64,000 nucleotides of DNA from assembly GCF_950023065.1 (NCBI RefSeq), contig NC_088678.1, positions 28,138,580 to 28,202,579 of the forward strand, read 5' to 3'. Made by a program: the position numbers and the translations under genes. Below the pieces are notes generated by a model that saw only the letters and a program-made list of their open reading frames with translations, did no database searches and was not told where the DNA came from. The DNA comes from Planococcus citri. Its lineage: Eukaryota > Arthropoda > Insecta > Hemiptera > Pseudococcidae. This document shows positions 24,851-35,155 of the stretch, piece after piece; the stretch's first letter is position 1, and every line of letters starts with the position of its first letter.

Positions 24851-25170
24851 TATCTGGACCGCTATTCCAATCAGAAATCAATCAAATATTTGATGCAAAT
24901 TGTAAACCTCCCAAATCAAGCTTGTAAAGACTGCCTCTGGACATTGCGCGAACTTGTCTTTTACCTTACCCCACTTACCACTCATATGATCATACTCTCA
25001 TGTGGAAGAAAATAATCACCTTCCACACCCAATTATGATTGTACGCGTGGTAAGTGGGGTAAAAGGTAAGAGATGAGTTTGCGCAATGCGCAGAGGCATT
25101 CTTTACATGCTCGATTTGGGAGGTTTGCATCAAAATGTACTCTTGGAATCGCGGTCCAGATGAGGAGAAT
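24851..25170. repeat. Inverted repeat with ~120-bp arms
   Basis: The left arm (about 24857-24982: TGGACCGCTATTCCAA ... CCTCCCAAATCAAGC ... TTTTACCTTACCCCACTTACCA) is the approximate reverse complement of the right arm (about 25046-25165: TGGTAAGTGGGGTAAAAGGTA ... CGATTTGGGAGGTTTGCAT ... TTGGAATCGCGGTCCA). The loop is ~60 bp. It abuts the BEL/Pao-like fragment. Confidence 0.75.
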
Positions 25171-25500
25171 GAAAGGTTGATGCTTCACTGCTAATATGCA
25201 GCTGATCAACTACACCTAATCTCCATTTTCCCCTCAAAACATCCTCTTCTATTAATACAAGTTCTCTGACAGTTGGTACGCAACAAACAGCATTTCTTTG
25301 TATAGAATTGTCCTTTTTACATAAATTGGATAAGTAATCTTTATACCAAATAGACCAAAACAATTGTAAAACCTTTTTACATGAATTCCAAATGTTAGAT
25401 AATTTGGATCTTGTATTAACAACACCCAATTCATTGTCAACTGAAATGTGACTTCAATTACCAATGAAATTTGCTGGAGTACTGACATCTTCGAGATTAC
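25130..25500 (-). pseudogene. BEL/Pao-like retrotransposon fragment (integrase C-terminal part)
   Basis: On the minus strand a broken frame encodes LQLFWSIWYKDYLSNL, then PTVRELVLIEEDVLRGKWRL. This pattern (an FW..W..EYL segment, then a V..LVL...D...G.WRLG module) is what ends the integrase region of BEL/Pao polyproteins. The rest of pol, gag and LTRs are not visible and the frame is shifted, so this is a relic. Assignment rests on motif resemblance only. Confidence 0.45.
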
Positions 25501-25834
25501 CAGACCCATAATGTTAGCGGCCTTAAGTTTAATACGTTTTCAATTTCTTTTAAAGTCGTTTTCAAATTTTCAAAATTGATCATGCCAAAGACTGATTTTT
25601 TGATACATTTCTTCACCGACAAAATAAAACGACTTCCCATCCAGGGAGCATTTTCAGGAATAAACTTCCATTCAATATTGTTTTCAAGCAGGCAAAATTT
25701 CCAAAAAAGACTTCACAAATTCATTATTTTTAAAACAAAAAAATTATCAAGAAAATACATTAAACAATGGAAATGATCAATCAGTTTTCATTAACAGAAT
25801 ACCTATTTAATTTTTTGCTATTAAGTATAGGTAC
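25501..25834. other. Gene-free stretch
   Basis: This is AT-rich sequence between the BEL/Pao-like relic and the hAT-type MITE. No gene was seen. Its last eight bases (ATAGGTAC) are the left target-site duplication of the next element. Confidence 0.35.
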
Positions 25835-26526
25835 TAGAGCTGAAAATGGTTACGCTACCCACTAACCAGTATCTGGTGAAAATACCAGCTAAATTAAGGA
25901 ACTAAATACCAGGTATGGAAATACGCCATCTTTGGTTATAGAAAAAAATTTTTAAGGACTAAATTTATTGATAAGTTAATACCACCAATTTACGTTATTT
26001 TTTTACTTCATATTCATTTTAATATACAAAATAAACATTTTCCCACCATTTTTTTTGATTCCATTTCATTATACAACTGAAATGAAAAAAACACATCACC
26101 GTCAAAACTACGAAATCTATAACTGAAAATGGCGTATTCCCATACCTGGTATTTAGTTCCTTAGCTAAACCCGCTAGTGGTGGGTATCAAGTTAATTTGG
26201 GTGTAGATAGTAGCGTATAGCGAGCACAACCTAATTGATTTTGAACTTAGTCTGCGCATGCACCCCAAAACTTGATAATGCGTAAGTGGAAGGGTTATGC
26301 TTTGACACATGTCCTTTGCATGTGTGATTGACGTTTGACAGTGTTTGATGACAATGATGACGTCATGCCAGTACAACAGCAACGCATTCAACTCGCTACA
26401 GGTTATAATGTGAACCGGTGTGAAATTTTTTTCAAATCGCTACCAGCTATGTACTAGTGAGAAGCAAGAATTTACAGTACGTGTACAGTAGTTATCCGCT
26501 GTCAGCGAGTACCGTTTTCAGCTCTA
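25835..26526. mobile_element. hAT-type MITE with 8-bp TSD
   Basis: The ends are TAGAGCTGAAAATGG and (complement) TAGAGCTGAAAACGG. The element is flanked by a perfect 8-bp duplication ATAGGTAC (25827-25834 and 26527-26534). The T-A-G-A-G start and 8-bp TSD fit the hAT superfamily. Inside, GGAACTAAATACCAGGTATGG (about 25898) is repeated in inverse orientation near 26140-26160, so the arms extend inward. There is no transposase. Confidence 0.85.
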
Positions 26527-26534
26527 ATAGGTAC

Positions 26535-28049
26535 CTACAATTCAATTATTTTGACGTTTAAAAAAATGAAAAATTCTGAAAAATTGAGTTCATTTTTCGA
26601 TTGATTTTGATTAAGTAAGTAAATCACAGGATTATTCAAAAATTTGGAAAAAAGACGGATCTTCGGACAAAAAGAAGGACTTTTTCTTGACTTTTTAAAA
26701 AGAAGGGCCCATATAGGCAAAAAAACAAACTTTTCCTGACTTTCTGATCATACTTGTCAAACAGGTTGCATTTTTTATAGGATCAAAAATATTAGGTAGG
26801 TATTCCAGTTTTTTTCATTTTTCTGATTTTTTTTTCTCATTTTATGGGTTTTTTAAACAATTTTCAATTGTGTTTCTACAAAAATTCGTGACTTTTTCAT
26901 AACTTTCATGACCGTTAGACACCTTGTAAATGACTTGAAAATTTTCAACTGCTTATTAGAATTCTAGAAGTGGTCTTAAGTTCTGACCACAATGGCCTAG
27001 GTCGACGCAAATCTCAAATACTACGATTTGGATTTGGGGCATTTCTCCCGAAACAGGCTGGGTAAGGATTAGAGCAAAAATCCCTCGTCTTTGAGAACCC
27101 ATACCTCCCCTCAAAGAGCACCTCCGGAACTAAAATTTTTCCAAGAGTTTTTTAGTGAACATAAAAGTCTCTGCTAATTTCGAGATCCAACTTAATGATC
27201 AATTTAATTTAATTACAATGAATTTTAGACGCAAAATAGTCGGTTTTGGAAGATCTAAAAATTTCCAGAATTTTCTGCAACTTAATTTTTTTTTTTAGAT
27301 TTCGAGCTTTAAAATGTTTTTTACGGAGAAAGAGGCTTCTCAATACTTTGGATAAATTAAAAGGAAACAAAATAATAGTTTAGAAGCCCTGATCCTTAGT
27401 TTAAAGATAAATGATCTTATTTCAACTTTCAATTCCTTTTTTCTAAAACCATAATTTTCAGACAAATCGCTTGATTTCAAGAAATTCAAAACAACTAGAA
27501 ATTTTTTGCTCGTAAAAAAAATGTGAATTTTTAAAAATCAAATCTGGTCCAAATGATTTCTAAAAATTCAAAATTTCACCAAGTTGACCCAGAAAGCTGA
27601 AATTTGGTCCTGCTTTCAACTTCAATTCTCTGAATGAAATGGAAATGGTTTCCGAGTCGTTTTGAGCAGTTCTGAAGCCTCCAGCAATCAAATTAGGCGA
27701 TATTTGGGCTAACAGAATGAGCAGTATGAAAACACATCATCATTTTGATCATAGCATCGATTCAAGGGCAATTAATGGGACACCCTGTATACGCAATATG
27801 CATTCCACAATTCCATTTATGCAAAAAAGATATGCACGACTAAACGAAATACCTATCGCTCGTCGTCAGGCTGCTTTGGAAACACAGTCACGAGACAACA
27901 TTAACCATATCGAATAAAAATCTATAATGAGATACTAAATTAAACTTATATTGACTATTCCGCAGCACTTGAAATCGACGAAAGGCTCATTCGAATAGAA
28001 AAAAAAGACGAAGAAAAGAAGAAGAAAAAACGTCTCATCTGAAAAGAAA
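26535..28049. other. Intergenic, upstream of CFAP45
   Basis: No firm gene was found. A dispersed repeat relative lies at about 27540-27690 (AGCTGAAATTTGG ... GTTTTGAGCAGTTCTGAAGCC). A 66-codon frame (27717-27917) and a short acceptor-led frame (27966-28042) just before the CFAP45 start are discussed as a finding. This should include the CFAP45 promoter, but no core motif is obvious. Confidence 0.35.
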
Positions 28050-31000
28050 ATGACTACGCCGACGAAATACCGCCGGCATCCGCGAGAAAAAGAAACGGCG
28101 AAAAATCACTCGAAAAGTATAATGGTAGTAGAACGAGATATTGTAAGAAAACTGATTATACCTCGAGACAAGAATCGGAAACTAACCACGCTCTTATCTG
28201 AATCTCAATTCAACCGAATTAAAAAGAATTCACGTGTAAGTAATATTTATTATAAGCTTTTCCATATTGGTATCTGTATCTGTGCAGAATCCCAAACACC
28301 TTACGCACCTCGTGAAAATGCACTATAGGTAACTTGGGTCAATTATCTTTACACAGTTATTCCTATAATTCCCATCAATTAATTTTCCAATCCAATCGTC
28401 TTCGGGTCGATTTATGTCGCGGAATTGTGCGGTGGTACGAGTATTTCGTATTTTAGGCAAATTGAGTATGCAATTTTATTAACATTCGCGATAAACCAGC
28501 GCGTAAAAGTTACCTTAACGCGTTTTGTGTACCAAGGCGAATTGAAAAAGCACGTTTTTTTCCTCAACCGAATCGTTTTCTTGACAAAAAAAAATACGAT
28601 TCGATAGTAGGGGCTTTTTTTTATTTTCTCAAAACCTTACACGTATGTGTCGAGATTTCTTTAGGATTTGCGTCAAGTAGTTTCCTCCCTTTTGACGGCT
28701 TTTATGAGCTCAATCAATACGAACTCATAATAGAAGTAAGGGTGCAATAATACGATTGAAAATTGTTCTTAAAAAGACACTATTTTACGCAAATAACGCG
28801 CCTTTACTGATCGATTTGTAATCAAATTCAACCTGTGCGAAGTCGTAATATGACGTCATAGATTCGCATTTCAAAAGTCGAAGAAGGGTTTTCAAAGAAA
28901 GGAAAAACTGTTCAAGTTTTCGAGAAAATACGTTTAAAAAATTAAATGGCGAAGTATTTTCTTCAACTCAGTAAGCAGGCAACTACGTAATTCAACGAAC
29001 AAATACATATGGCTGCCTATCATTACAATTACATAGGCAAAAGTAGGGATGCTTTTTGATATTGGTGCATCAAGATTTCAATTTCAAAATTCGAGATGAA
29101 ACATTCTCACTTTTCAAAGCTTAAAATAATGTTCCTCCAGAAAAATCGTTGGATTTTTTGGGGAGGGAGGAGGCGACCAGCGAATTTGTTTTTCAATTTT
29201 CTGATATTTATTTCAGCAAAACGTAACCATTCATCGAATAATAATTAAGATGTGGATCCCCACATCAGAATGCTCGAGAAGCCTCAAAAAGGCCCTAAAT
29301 GACAAAATGGCTTTCATAGATCATTAAATTCATTGTGTTTATTCCATAGTTGCAGAAATTACTACGGATGAGTTCTCGATGAATTTTAAAGAAGTAAAAA
29401 ATAGGGAAGTTCTGGGTCGGAGAAATTTCGTGCATAGATGAATTATGGAAATCAACTTGAAACGAATTGGTCTTGATGAAGAAATAAAATCGCCTCAAGA
29501 TCGAGTCATTAAAAAAATGTAAAAATTGGTATAAAAATGACCAACAATTGAGCAAAAATTGCATAAAATATCCTTACAATTTCTTAATAGCATAAAATCA
29601 ATTAAAAACAGAAACAAATTGGGTAAAATATGAGTCATTCCACGTCAATTCGACCAAGAAGTGGTAAAGGGGGGTCGGTGGTTGAAAAACTCTATTCACT
29701 CGATGAAATGAACTCATCACAAAAAAATCAAAATTCTGAGTGAATTGAAAAAATAAAAGAATTCTAATTTTTTTGCTCTGAGTGTAATTTTTATCAACTT
29801 TTTTATGAAATAGGTACGAAAGAGGTTAAAATAAGACGACTGAATAAATTTAAACTTTTTTTGATGTTTGAAATTGAAAATTGCATTTTTTCGAATTTTG
29901 ATTTTTTTGTGATTTCATTTCATCGAGTGAAATGGGGTTTTCAACTTTTTCAACGGATACGTAAAAATAGGGGTCAAATGAGTCAACTTCACCAATCAAA
30001 ACTTTTTTTCGTGTTTTAAATCAAAAAATCGAATTTTTTCGCGAACTTTAATTTTTTTTAAATCGATTTTACAAAATAATGCCATCCCAATTTTTTAATA
30101 ATGTTGTTCAGCATGAAAAGTTGTCCATAATATATTTTTTTCAGAATTTTTTAGAGTCGGAACGATATGAAAACTACGTTTTGAAACTTTTCGAGCTAAT
30201 TTTTCGTACGAAAAAAAGAGGCAACACTGATTTTTATGATATCATCAAAAAACCTTTCAAAATACATAACAATTGGAAAAAGTTCCATTTTGGTAGGTTT
30301 CGCGGTTATCGAGTTATCTACTGCTGAAATGGATGATATTTCAAGTTCACTGAAAACTTTGACACCCCCTGGCAGCCTTTAAAAAAGGGCTAGAGGGCTG
30401 CGATTTGCGCCATTGGTCATCCCTTCAAAAAGGTCTTTTCACAGGAAAAATTTCAACAAAATCGCCGTCCCCCCTTACCACTTCTTGGTCGAATTGACGT
30501 GGAATAGTCCATATACCTAGTAAAATTCTGTATTCCAAAGCAAAAATGATGGAAGTATATTTTTATCGATTTTTCGAATTTTACATAATTGCAAAGCTCT
30601 TGCGAACCTCTTTCCAATGAAGTGCAAATTGCAAAACCGAAAAAAATGGACTTCCATCCTTTTTGCTTTGGAGTACAAAATTTGATCAAACATTGTGGAA
30701 ATGAAATGAAATTCGCATAAATTTCGTACAGTTCATTTTAAAAAAAGCAAAATAAGCATAAACATAATACAAAATTGATGAACTTTCACTGGAATTGAGC
30801 AACATCTTACTAAAAATTGTTTTGAAATTCATTAAAACATCATGAAAAAAGTTGGGAATAATCGAAAGTTAAAGAAACGTCGTGAAAAATGTTTAAAATG
30901 TTGAGCCATCTTGTACCAGGACAGTGAAAATAAGAAAAGGTACTTTTTTACGATTTTTTTTTTCATTTTATTGAACTGATTTCTACAACTCTCATGAGGG

Positions 31001-34000
31001 GCCGGGGCCTCCAAACTCGAGAAATCTGGACTTGACATATGTCACAGTTTCATTCATAGAGAGGACACTGAGGACAGCAATTAAAAATTAAACCTTTTTC
31101 GGGAGTCTTATTTTGAAAGTGCTTACCTTTACCTACCAACCTGTTGAATAAAATTATGAAAAAATTGCCACGTCATTACGAGTGATTTTTTTCAGAATAT
31201 TTTAACAAAACTTTCGTCATTTCGGTAAATAGACTGAGCTTCTCCCACACATCCAAGTTTTGATCGATTTGTTTATCGCAAAGTTGAGTGCTTCGAATAT
31301 TACATTGAAGTTCCTAGTTCCTACTTCCCACTTTGGAAAAATTTATTCGAGCGAGATTATTCGAAGCTTGAAAAATATTATTAATCGAGTAATTGAAATG
31401 AAAAAAGAAAAACCAGAAAAAGTTATAAAATGGAAAAAAGGAAATCGTATTTCTAATCATTTAAATGATCACGTATGAGTCACCTAGTAACAGACTAATA
31501 AACAAATTACCTAAGGTGGTTAAGTTTTCACGTACCATTACACCATGAAAAGTATTCTACGAACACCTCAGAAATATATGGAAAACAAACCTCACTCCCA
31601 TGAAAGTCAAGGTGATAAAGGGAATAGGTATTACGAACATGTAACTCCGCGCCCCTTCTTTTGAAATATCGATAGGTATGGCAAATCCTCGAATGTCATC
31701 TGATTCATTTCGTATCATTCCTAACATGATTTTCACCAAAAAAACACCTAATAAAACATTTAAAACCATTCTTCACCCCGAAAATGTTTACTCGAACACA
31801 AAAACCTACTTCTTGACCCAAATCTAAGAAGGTAATCTCTTACTACAGCTTTTTACAGACTCGCCTATCCCCGAAGACGCTTCTGTCGAAACGTTGATCG
31901 AACAAGAACAAAACAAAATCGACTCGTTAACACGACAACTCGAGAATCTGAAAAAAGACACCATTAATAACGAGGTAAACAGTCGTACTTTAGTTTCCAA
32001 AAACATCTTCGCGACTCGTAATTAAATAAATCTGACACTTCGTCGCCTATGTTTACAGTCGGAGAACGAAGAAGAGCAGCGTGAAAAACAGCTCGTATTA
32101 GCTCGAACCGAGCAACTAAAACAAGAGCAGGAAGATGAAATGAAACAATACAATTCTTTATTATTAAGCATTAAATGTAAAGCGATACAAGACGCTCAAG
32201 TGGCTGAGAAAGAACTTATAAAGTAATTTAACTGTCATGCTACACGTTATAGTAGGTACATTTTACAAGGTCGAGATGACATTAGGCTGGGTCGGGTCTT
32301 CATAAGAAATTTCGCAAACGGTTGGGGATTGTTTTTGCGAAATGCTACGTCGTTAATTTGATACCTAGATACTTACGTTTTCTTCATAGACAGCAATTAA
32401 AATCTCACGATGAGGCTGAAGATGCCAAAATGGAAAACGACAGGAAATTGGCCGAGGAAGCTACGAGAAGGAAACGGGAAGAAGAGTATGCCAAGAAACA
32501 ACAGTATGCTCAATTTATATTGGAACAGATTGAACAAAATGAAAAGAAAAGGTTTCAAGAGATGCAGATGATTAAAAAGGTTGGTATTGTGATAAGGCAT
32601 AATCTCAATTTTATACCTATTTAAAATTTAAAAAAAAAAAAAAAAAAATGAAACCAAGAGCGACAAGTGACCGATCCAAGTGCGATAAATTAAATGATGA
32701 AGCAATTTTCTTATTTTTCATACTCATTTTCAACTGTTCAAATCCTTTTTATTACAAAATTAAAATTTTATTCATGTTGAGGAAATTTGAAACAATTAAA
32801 CCGGATTATACATTTTCGTGGCAAAACATCACATAAATCTAACCAAAAAAAAATCCCTCACCTTCTAAAACGTAGACAAGAACATGTAAAAAGCTCCCAC
32901 CTCTCCTGCGATTTCTCCCCCAGCGATAATTTATTACCTTTCTATGTTTAGGAATCTAAATTAATGAAAATTAAATCGAAACAATTGAAAGACGAAGAGA
33001 GCCAAACATCCGAACAGAAAGCCACGCTAAATTTAGAATTGAAAAAACAAAACCAACTATTTAACGAACAAATCAAACGGAACAAAGAGCAACAAAGAGA
33101 ACAAGAAAAGCTCGAAAGCTTAAAGGTAAACAACACTCCTTCATTAAGCGTCTGACGGTGTTTCTTAATCGTGTTTTTTATCCAGATTCAAGAATACCTA
33201 AAATCTAAAATCCAGCAAGAGAAAGAATACGAGACGCATCGCAAAACCAAAAGCCAACTACAACAAAGGGAACTAGCTCGTTTATGGAAGTTACAAAAAA
33301 CATCGCAATCCTTGGCTCAAACCAAAGACGAAATTATCACCGAACGTATCCAAGAAGACGTAAAAATATTTTTAATTTCTTATCATAAACAACATTCGAG
33401 TAAATAAAAACGAAATTAAAACTCTCTCTCGACGAACGACTGAGAGAGAAAAATAAGGGTGAATGCGAAATGAAAAACTATAACGTTGTCAAATAAAACT
33501 TATCAAAGAATACTTCAACGACGAAACAAGAAGAAAAAACCCTAAAGATGAAGCAATCTCGACAAAATTTTCAGCTTTGACCGCTTGCTTTTTCATCAAA
33601 TCTATATGCTTCCATCATTCTATAGAAATATTAAACCGTTATTTTTTTTCTCCTTACCCCCACGTGATTTTAGATTCAAAGAAAATGGCGTCAAAAAGAA
33701 ATTGAAACTGTGAGAAAGAAATTACAACAGAATGAAGAAGAACGCGATATACGTCAACGGCAAATTTCCGAAAAGAGAAAATATCAAACCATTGAAGCTC
33801 TGCAGAAAGAAGAAGAAGCTAAGAAAATTAATAATGAAAATTCCAAATTGCAACAAGAGCTACAACTTTCGAAAATTAAACACGAAGAAGTAAATTGACG
33901 GATTTTTTTCACTAGAAATTACTTTTTCAGATGCTACTTTGAATGGTATTTTATACCTGAAAATTTATTCAATCAATGAATACGATCAAAAGTAAAAATT

Positions 34001-35076
34001 CTAAAAATAAAACTAGGCAAAATTAATTTTAAAAATTTCGAGAAAAAATTGGCCAAAAAAAATGAAAAAAATTAAAATTAGAGCCGGACAAATTTTGCAA
34101 AAATTGTTTCTAAATAGTTACTCAAGTGATTTTTTTATTCTCAACATCTCAACTTCAATTCGAATTTAATTTCAATGTTTAAAAAAAAACTTTGAAAAAA
34201 TTTCAAATTCTTATTTCAAAATAATTCAATCCCTTCCAGAAAAAAAATTGAAAATCCACGTTCATGATAATTGAAACATCAACTTCCACTCTTCCCCTCA
34301 TCACCAGATTTCATCTCGTCTTTCAATTCGTCCCTTACATTCAACATTCTCATTCATTCAACTCAACCCCATTTTCCTTTTTAGACAATCCAAAAACACA
34401 AAGCAGCCTTACTCGAGCAAATAACCGAAAAAGAACGAAGAAAAAAATACCAACGAGAAGAAAAATTACAAGAAGGACGAGAACTTCAGAATAGGTTGCA
34501 AAAACGAGACGAAATAATCAAGCAGGCTATTGAGAAAAAAATTGAACAAATAAGGTAAGGCGAATATACGACGAGACATCTTTCAATAACCTTTAGCCTT
34601 CAGTTCGATCCTTATTTTAACCATTTACCATTTCACTCCATAAAAAATAATAAGTTGTATTCTCGACGCTTTGAGGCATCAGATATTTCATAATCGGATT
34701 CCAGAATCGAAATGACGAATATCTGAACATGTGTACAGTTAAAATTTCTCATTTATAGAATTTTCAAAATTTAATTTCTTGTTTTTTCGACCCGAGGTAG
34801 GATTGAGTTAGATAGACAGTTTTTTTTCTTTCGTGTCCTGTGTAGCTTGTGATAGATTTAACCCTATTCTACCTTACGAATATTTCAAATCGAGAGCGAC
34901 GAGAGATAATTTGCAATATTTTTCGAAAAATTTCAAAGATTACCGGTAATAAATTTCTACTAACCAGATTCGTGATTTTCAGATCGTCGGATATACCGGA
35001 AGAATACGTAAAGAAACTCGCGAAACATATGAAAATCGACGGAGACAATCTTTCACGTCTGGAAACACAAACATGA
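28050..35076 (+). CDS. CFAP45: CFAP45-like axonemal protein (CCDC19)
   Basis: CFAP45 is a microtubule inner protein of ciliary and flagellar doublets. Nine exons join in phase: 28050-28235, 31849-31974, 32059-32222, 32390-32579, 32952-33125, 33186-33359, 33674-33889, 34385-34554, 34983-35076 (about 497 aa; vertebrate proteins are ~550). Residues ~26-60 (DIVRKLIIP, then SESQFNRIKK) match the family N-terminal signature. The middle is almost entirely charged coiled coil (TPH domain), with LLLSIKCKAIQDAQ near residue 145. The C-terminal RSSDIPEEYVKKL matches the family's R..GIPEKY ending. The start is the first in-frame ATG after an in-frame TAG near 27996, so the N-terminus is ~40-50 residues shorter than in vertebrates. 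Intron 1 (3.6 kb) contains a foldback element. The other introns are short. In insects this gene is expected to be used in sperm flagella or sensory cilia. Confidence 0.9.
29632..30511. mobile_element. Foldback element, copy B, in CFAP45 intron 1
   Basis: The terminal inverted repeat GTCATTCCACGTCAATTCGACC followed by AAGAAGTGGTAA is answered by TTACCACTTCTTGGTC, then GAATTGACGTGGAATAGTCC. The right arm (about 29900-30480) is closely related to 860-1420 of copy A, including GACACCCCCTGGCAGCC and GCAACACTGATTTTTATGAT. The left arm is mostly deleted, leaving an 880-bp derivative. It is non-coding. Confidence 0.8.
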
Positions 35077-35117
35077 AAGGCACCTGCACATTAGAAGACT
35101 GCATTTTTCCAAAATTT

Positions 35118-35123
35118 TTTATT
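35118..35123 (-). terminator. Candidate RpL6 polyadenylation signal
   Basis: The complement reads AATAAA, about 33 bases past the RpL6 stop (35156-35158) on the minus strand. It lies before the CFAP45 signal on the opposite strand, so the two 3' ends would overlap. Confidence 0.5.
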
Positions 35124-35143
35124 TATCAAACGATGGAGAACAA

Positions 35144-35149
35144 AATAAA
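35144..35149 (+). terminator. Candidate CFAP45 polyadenylation signal
   Basis: AATAAA lies 68 bases after the CFAP45 stop codon. It is only 7 bases before the end of the RpL6 coding region on the other strand. Confidence 0.5.
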
Positions 35150-35155
35150 TATACA

